Below, in pieces: positions 7,684-9,600 of a stretch of 9,600 nucleotides of DNA. Under the pieces are notes generated by a model. It was not told the DNA's origin. It made no database searches and saw only the letters and a list, made by a program, of their open reading frames with translations. This stretch comes from Methyloceanibacter sp. (lineage in GTDB: Bacteria > Pseudomonadota > Alphaproteobacteria > Rhizobiales > Methyloligellaceae): the NCBI GenBank assembly GCA_025449615.1, contig JANWJA010000114.1, positions 1 to 9,600 on the forward strand, written 5' to 3'. How positions within the stretch are numbered: position 1 is the stretch's first letter; each line of letters begins with the position of its first letter. Both the position numbers and the translations under genes were made by a program.

Positions 7684-8904
7684 CTATTGCGGCTGAGCCG
7701 CTGGGGGCGTCTTCGACTTGGTAATCGTCGATTGCTGCGCTTGCGGGGCCGGTGCGGCGGCCGGAGGCGCTGGTTGTGCCTCGGCTTTCGGCTCGGGAGC
7801 AGGGGCCGCAGGGGCGCCGCTTCCGGTGATGCCTAGATCGAGTTGCGCAGGCGGACCAGCGTCCGCGGCCGGCGCGCCACCAGAAGGCGCTGCTGCTCCC
7901 GCCGGGGCCGGTTGAGGCACTGGAGCGTTGGCCTGAGGCGCAGAAGCGGCCTTCTTGCCGGGCTTGCCTTTGGCTGGCGTGGTGGCGGCGGTCGCCTCTG
8001 CGCTCTTGTTATAGGTCTCGATTTCGGTCGGATTATATTCGGCCTGCTTGCAGGAGCAGCCCTTCACATATTCCTTCTTATACTTGAAGGCGACCGGCAG
8101 ATCGGCATATGCCGAGCCGTTGAGTGAGATGGCCTGCTCAGGTCCCTGACCGGGATTGCGATAGACATAGAGTTCGGCAGGCGCTGCGCAATTCGACTGG
8201 CATTCGGTGGCGTCTTGCGTCAGGCGGCCGGCATAGGTCGAATAGCTGATCGGATAAAAGAATCCGTCGCAGAGCCGAACGCAGATCGAGCGGTAGTGGC
8301 CGTTGGGATCGATGCTGCGATAGATCGGCGTCTCCGGCTGCTCGGGCTGGACCTCTTCTTCCGTGTTGTCGCCGCCGAACCAGTTGCCGAATAATCCGCC
8401 GCCGCTTCGGCGCTGGGGCGCCGCCACAGCCCCGCTACAGCCGTTGCGGGCGAGTGCGTCCTGCAGCTCGGCTTGACGGCGTTTGCTGCCGCCGCCGTTG
8501 CGCATCGCATCGCGCTGCTGCTGGAGCTGCGAGAGCTGGCGCCCGGCATCCTCCATGCGGTTATTCATGCTGATGCATTTCGGGCTGCGAACCAGGCTGC
8601 GGCCGAAGATGAACATGCTTTGAAAGCAGCCGGCGTCTTCCATCGAGGCGTGGGTGCCGTCATAGACCTTTTGCTGTTTGGCAATTTGGGCCTGGACGGC
8701 CGCCATGTCATCGGCGCCGACGCCGCCTCCACCAGTGCTCGGGGCGCTCGCGAGCTCGCGTTGCAGCTGAAGGCAGCGAATCTGCTGCTCGCTCATGGGC
8801 TGGGCCAGTGTCAAACCCGTGGCGCAAACGATGAACGCCCCGGCCAAGACGACCGGCACGGTGAATGCGCGCCTGATTTTGCTCTGAATGCCCAAGCTTC
8901 CCAC
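7684..8904 (-). CDS. DUF2865-type exported cysteine-rich protein, Pro/Ala-rich tail
   Basis: A 406-residue protein of unknown function. A signal peptide is evident: basic QSKIRR, hydrophobic core about 14-31, likely cut after Ala34 (TLA-QP). The mature part has ten Cys (44, 93, 110, 156, 208, 212, 235, 239, 283, 285), including two CxxxC and one CxC, suggesting periplasmic disulfides. The core around 194-286, with YRSICVRLCDGFFYPISYST, matches what I recall of DUF2865, common in Hyphomicrobiales. Residues 110-150 are polar, Gln/Arg-rich and possibly coiled coil. From about 300 to the end the chain is low-complexity Ala/Pro with Lys, as in linkers that reach through or bind the cell envelope. 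The GTG start at 8904 has a weak ribosome site but fits the signal peptide; a TTG three codons later is an alternative. A good promoter lies just upstream. Confidence 0.82.
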   Translation of the reverse strand: MGSLGIQSKIRRAFTVPVVLAGAFIVCATGLTLAQPMSEQQIRCLQLQRELASAPSTGGGGVGADDMAAVQAQIAKQQKVYDGTHASMEDAGCFQSMFIFGRSLVRSPKCISMNNRMEDAGRQLSQLQQQRDAMRNGGGSKRRQAELQDALARNGCSGAVAAPQRRSGGGLFGNWFGGDNTEEEVQPEQPETPIYRSIDPNGHYRSICVRLCDGFFYPISYSTYAGRLTQDATECQSNCAAPAELYVYRNPGQGPEQAISLNGSAYADLPVAFKYKKEYVKGCSCKQAEYNPTEIETYNKSAEATAATTPAKGKPGKKAASAPQANAPVPQPAPAGAAAPSGGAPAADAGPPAQLDLGITGSGAPAAPAPEPKAEAQPAPPAAAPAPQAQQSTITKSKTPPAAQPQ

Positions 8905-8940
8905 CCGTCGCTAAATAGAAGTCCGCACTGATTATTGGCT

Positions 8941-8968
8941 ATTATGCGCCCTTAGGATTGGCGGTCAA
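8941..8968 (-). promoter_or_regulatory. Predicted sigma-70-type promoter for the DUF2865 gene
   Basis: On the minus strand, TTGACC (8968-8963) and CATAAT (8946-8941) are separated by 16 bases. Each matches the housekeeping consensus at five of six positions. Transcription would begin near 8934, giving a leader of about 30 bases before the GTG start. Confidence 0.6.
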
Positions 8969-8992
8969 TGCGGCATGAATAAGATGAGTTCC

Positions 8993-9021
8993 TTGACGCC
9001 ATTAGGGTTTTTCCCCATAAC
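8993..9021 (+). promoter_or_regulatory. Predicted promoter for cysS
   Basis: TTGACG (8993-8998) and CATAAC (9016-9021) are 17 bases apart, a five-of-six and a four-of-six match to the housekeeping consensus. A start near 9028 would leave a leader of roughly 145 bases before the cysS GTG. Confidence 0.4.
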
Positions 9022-9159
9022 TCGGCCCATGAGGACTAACGAGCAACCGATCCTTATGATTTCGCGCGGCATTATTACCGGCTAACAATAAGCTCGCGCG
9101 GTCGGTCCTCCTTTAACCAAGATTTACTTTCGTTGGACGCCCGCCCGGGCCGGAAAGCC

Positions 9160-9165
9160 AAGGGG
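9160..9165 (+). promoter_or_regulatory. Ribosome binding site for cysS
   Basis: AAGGGG lies eight bases before the GTG at 9174. It is the evidence for choosing this non-ATG start, as no ATG, GTG or TTG lies in frame in the 50 bases before it. Confidence 0.6.
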
Positions 9166-9173
9166 CTTGGTCA

Positions 9174-9600
9174 GTGGCGCTTACGCTTTACAACACGCTC
9201 ACGCGGAAGAAGGAAGCCTTCGTCCCGTTGGATAAGTTCAACGTGCGCATGTATGTGTGCGGGCCCACGGTCTACGACTTCGCCCATATCGGCAACGCGC
9301 GGCCGGTGATCGTATTCGACGTGCTGTTCAGGCTGCTGCGGCACATCTACGGCGAGGACCACGTCACCTATGTCCGCAACATCACCGACGTCGACGACAA
9401 GATCAAGGCACGGGCGGCGAAGGATTATCCCGACCTGCCGTTGAACGAAGCGATCGCCAAGGTCACCAGAAAGACCGAGGCGCAGTTCCATATCGACATG
9501 AAGGCGCTCGGCGCGCTCGATCCCTCGGTCGAGCCGCGCGCCACCGCCCATATCGAGCAGATGAAGGCGATGATCGAGACGCTGGTTGCGAATGGCTGCG
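9174..9600 (+). CDS. cysS: Cysteinyl-tRNA synthetase, N-terminal part (partial)
   Basis: The first 142 codons of a class I aminoacyl-tRNA synthetase that attaches cysteine to its tRNA; the gene runs out of the window. [12 protein letters not shown] leads into [19 protein letters not shown], which holds the first zinc/cysteine-binding Cys (Cys29; Cys28 in E. coli) and the HIGH-type signature HIGN at 38-41, followed by [11 protein letters not shown], a CysRS hallmark. The KMSKS loop and the remaining zinc ligands lie beyond the end. The start is GTG, with AAGGGG eight bases ahead, and LTLYNTL immediately after is the usual family beginning. It is transcribed divergently from the DUF2865 gene. 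Confidence 0.95.
   Translation, partial: MALTLYNTLTRKKEAFVPLDKFNVRMYVCGPTVYDFAHIGNARPVIVFDVLFRLLRHIYGEDHVTYVRNITDVDDKIKARAAKDYPDLPLNEAIAKVTRKTEAQFHIDMKALGALDPSVEPRATAHIEQMKAMIETLVANGC

Noticed and set aside
7331..7836. Two overlapping plus-strand open frames running from gltX through the repeat into the DUF2865 region, including VIPAKAGIQ.
   Set aside because: Their apparent peptides are the known false translation of this repeat family plus gltX and DUF2865 shadows.
1..9600. A defence island, prophage, CRISPR array, biosynthetic cluster or other novel multi-gene system.
   Set aside because: Every long gene belongs to a recognised metabolic, transport, translation or envelope family; there are no integrases, transposases, tRNA genes, spacer arrays or blocks of clearly foreign composition.

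Overview
The window looks like ordinary chromosomal DNA of an alphaproteobacterium, most likely of the order Hyphomicrobiales (Rhizobiales). This is inferred from the GC-rich coding style, a DUF2865-type exported protein, a class II (plant-like) DAHP synthase, a short zinc-less glutamyl-tRNA synthetase and an alphaproteobacterial-style glutathione reductase. No database search was possible, so the genus is open. Both ends cut through genes: glutathione reductase on the left and cysteinyl-tRNA synthetase on the right.

Left part (1-2984): the 3' end of gor overlaps a short-chain dehydrogenase/reductase gene by 14 nt. That gene runs tail to tail into a minus-strand pair, and its stop codon overlaps the stop of the facing gene. 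The minus-strand pair is a VIT/CCC1-family membrane metal transporter followed by a YbdK-type carboxylate-amine ligase. The two overlap by one base (TGATG) and are probably translationally coupled.

Middle (2985-7556): a 113-bp divergent intergenic region precedes three plus-strand genes. They are class II DAHP synthase (first step of the shikimate pathway), glutamine-dependent NAD+ synthetase (last step of NAD+ synthesis) and glutamyl-tRNA synthetase. The gaps are 59 bp and 2 bp, so they probably form one operon. A 14-codon open frame with aromatic residues overlaps the DAHP synthase start by ATGA, and a small hairpin covers part of that gene's ribosome binding site.

Right part (7557-9600): a perfect 24-bp inverted repeat, each arm itself a hairpin, fills the gap between gltX and the convergent DUF2865 gene. 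It is a REP/REPIN-like dispersed element of the type whose translations give the familiar 'VIPAKAGIQ' pseudo-peptide. The DUF2865 gene encodes a secreted, cysteine-rich protein with a Pro/Ala-rich tail. It diverges from cysS across a 269-bp region that holds a good minus-strand promoter and a reasonable plus-strand one.

I found no sign of a defence system, phage, CRISPR array, transposase or novel multi-gene machine. Most genes are housekeeping. The points worth a second look are the repeat element, the mini-ORF and hairpin at the DAHP synthase start, the transporter-ligase pair and the uncharacterised DUF2865 protein.
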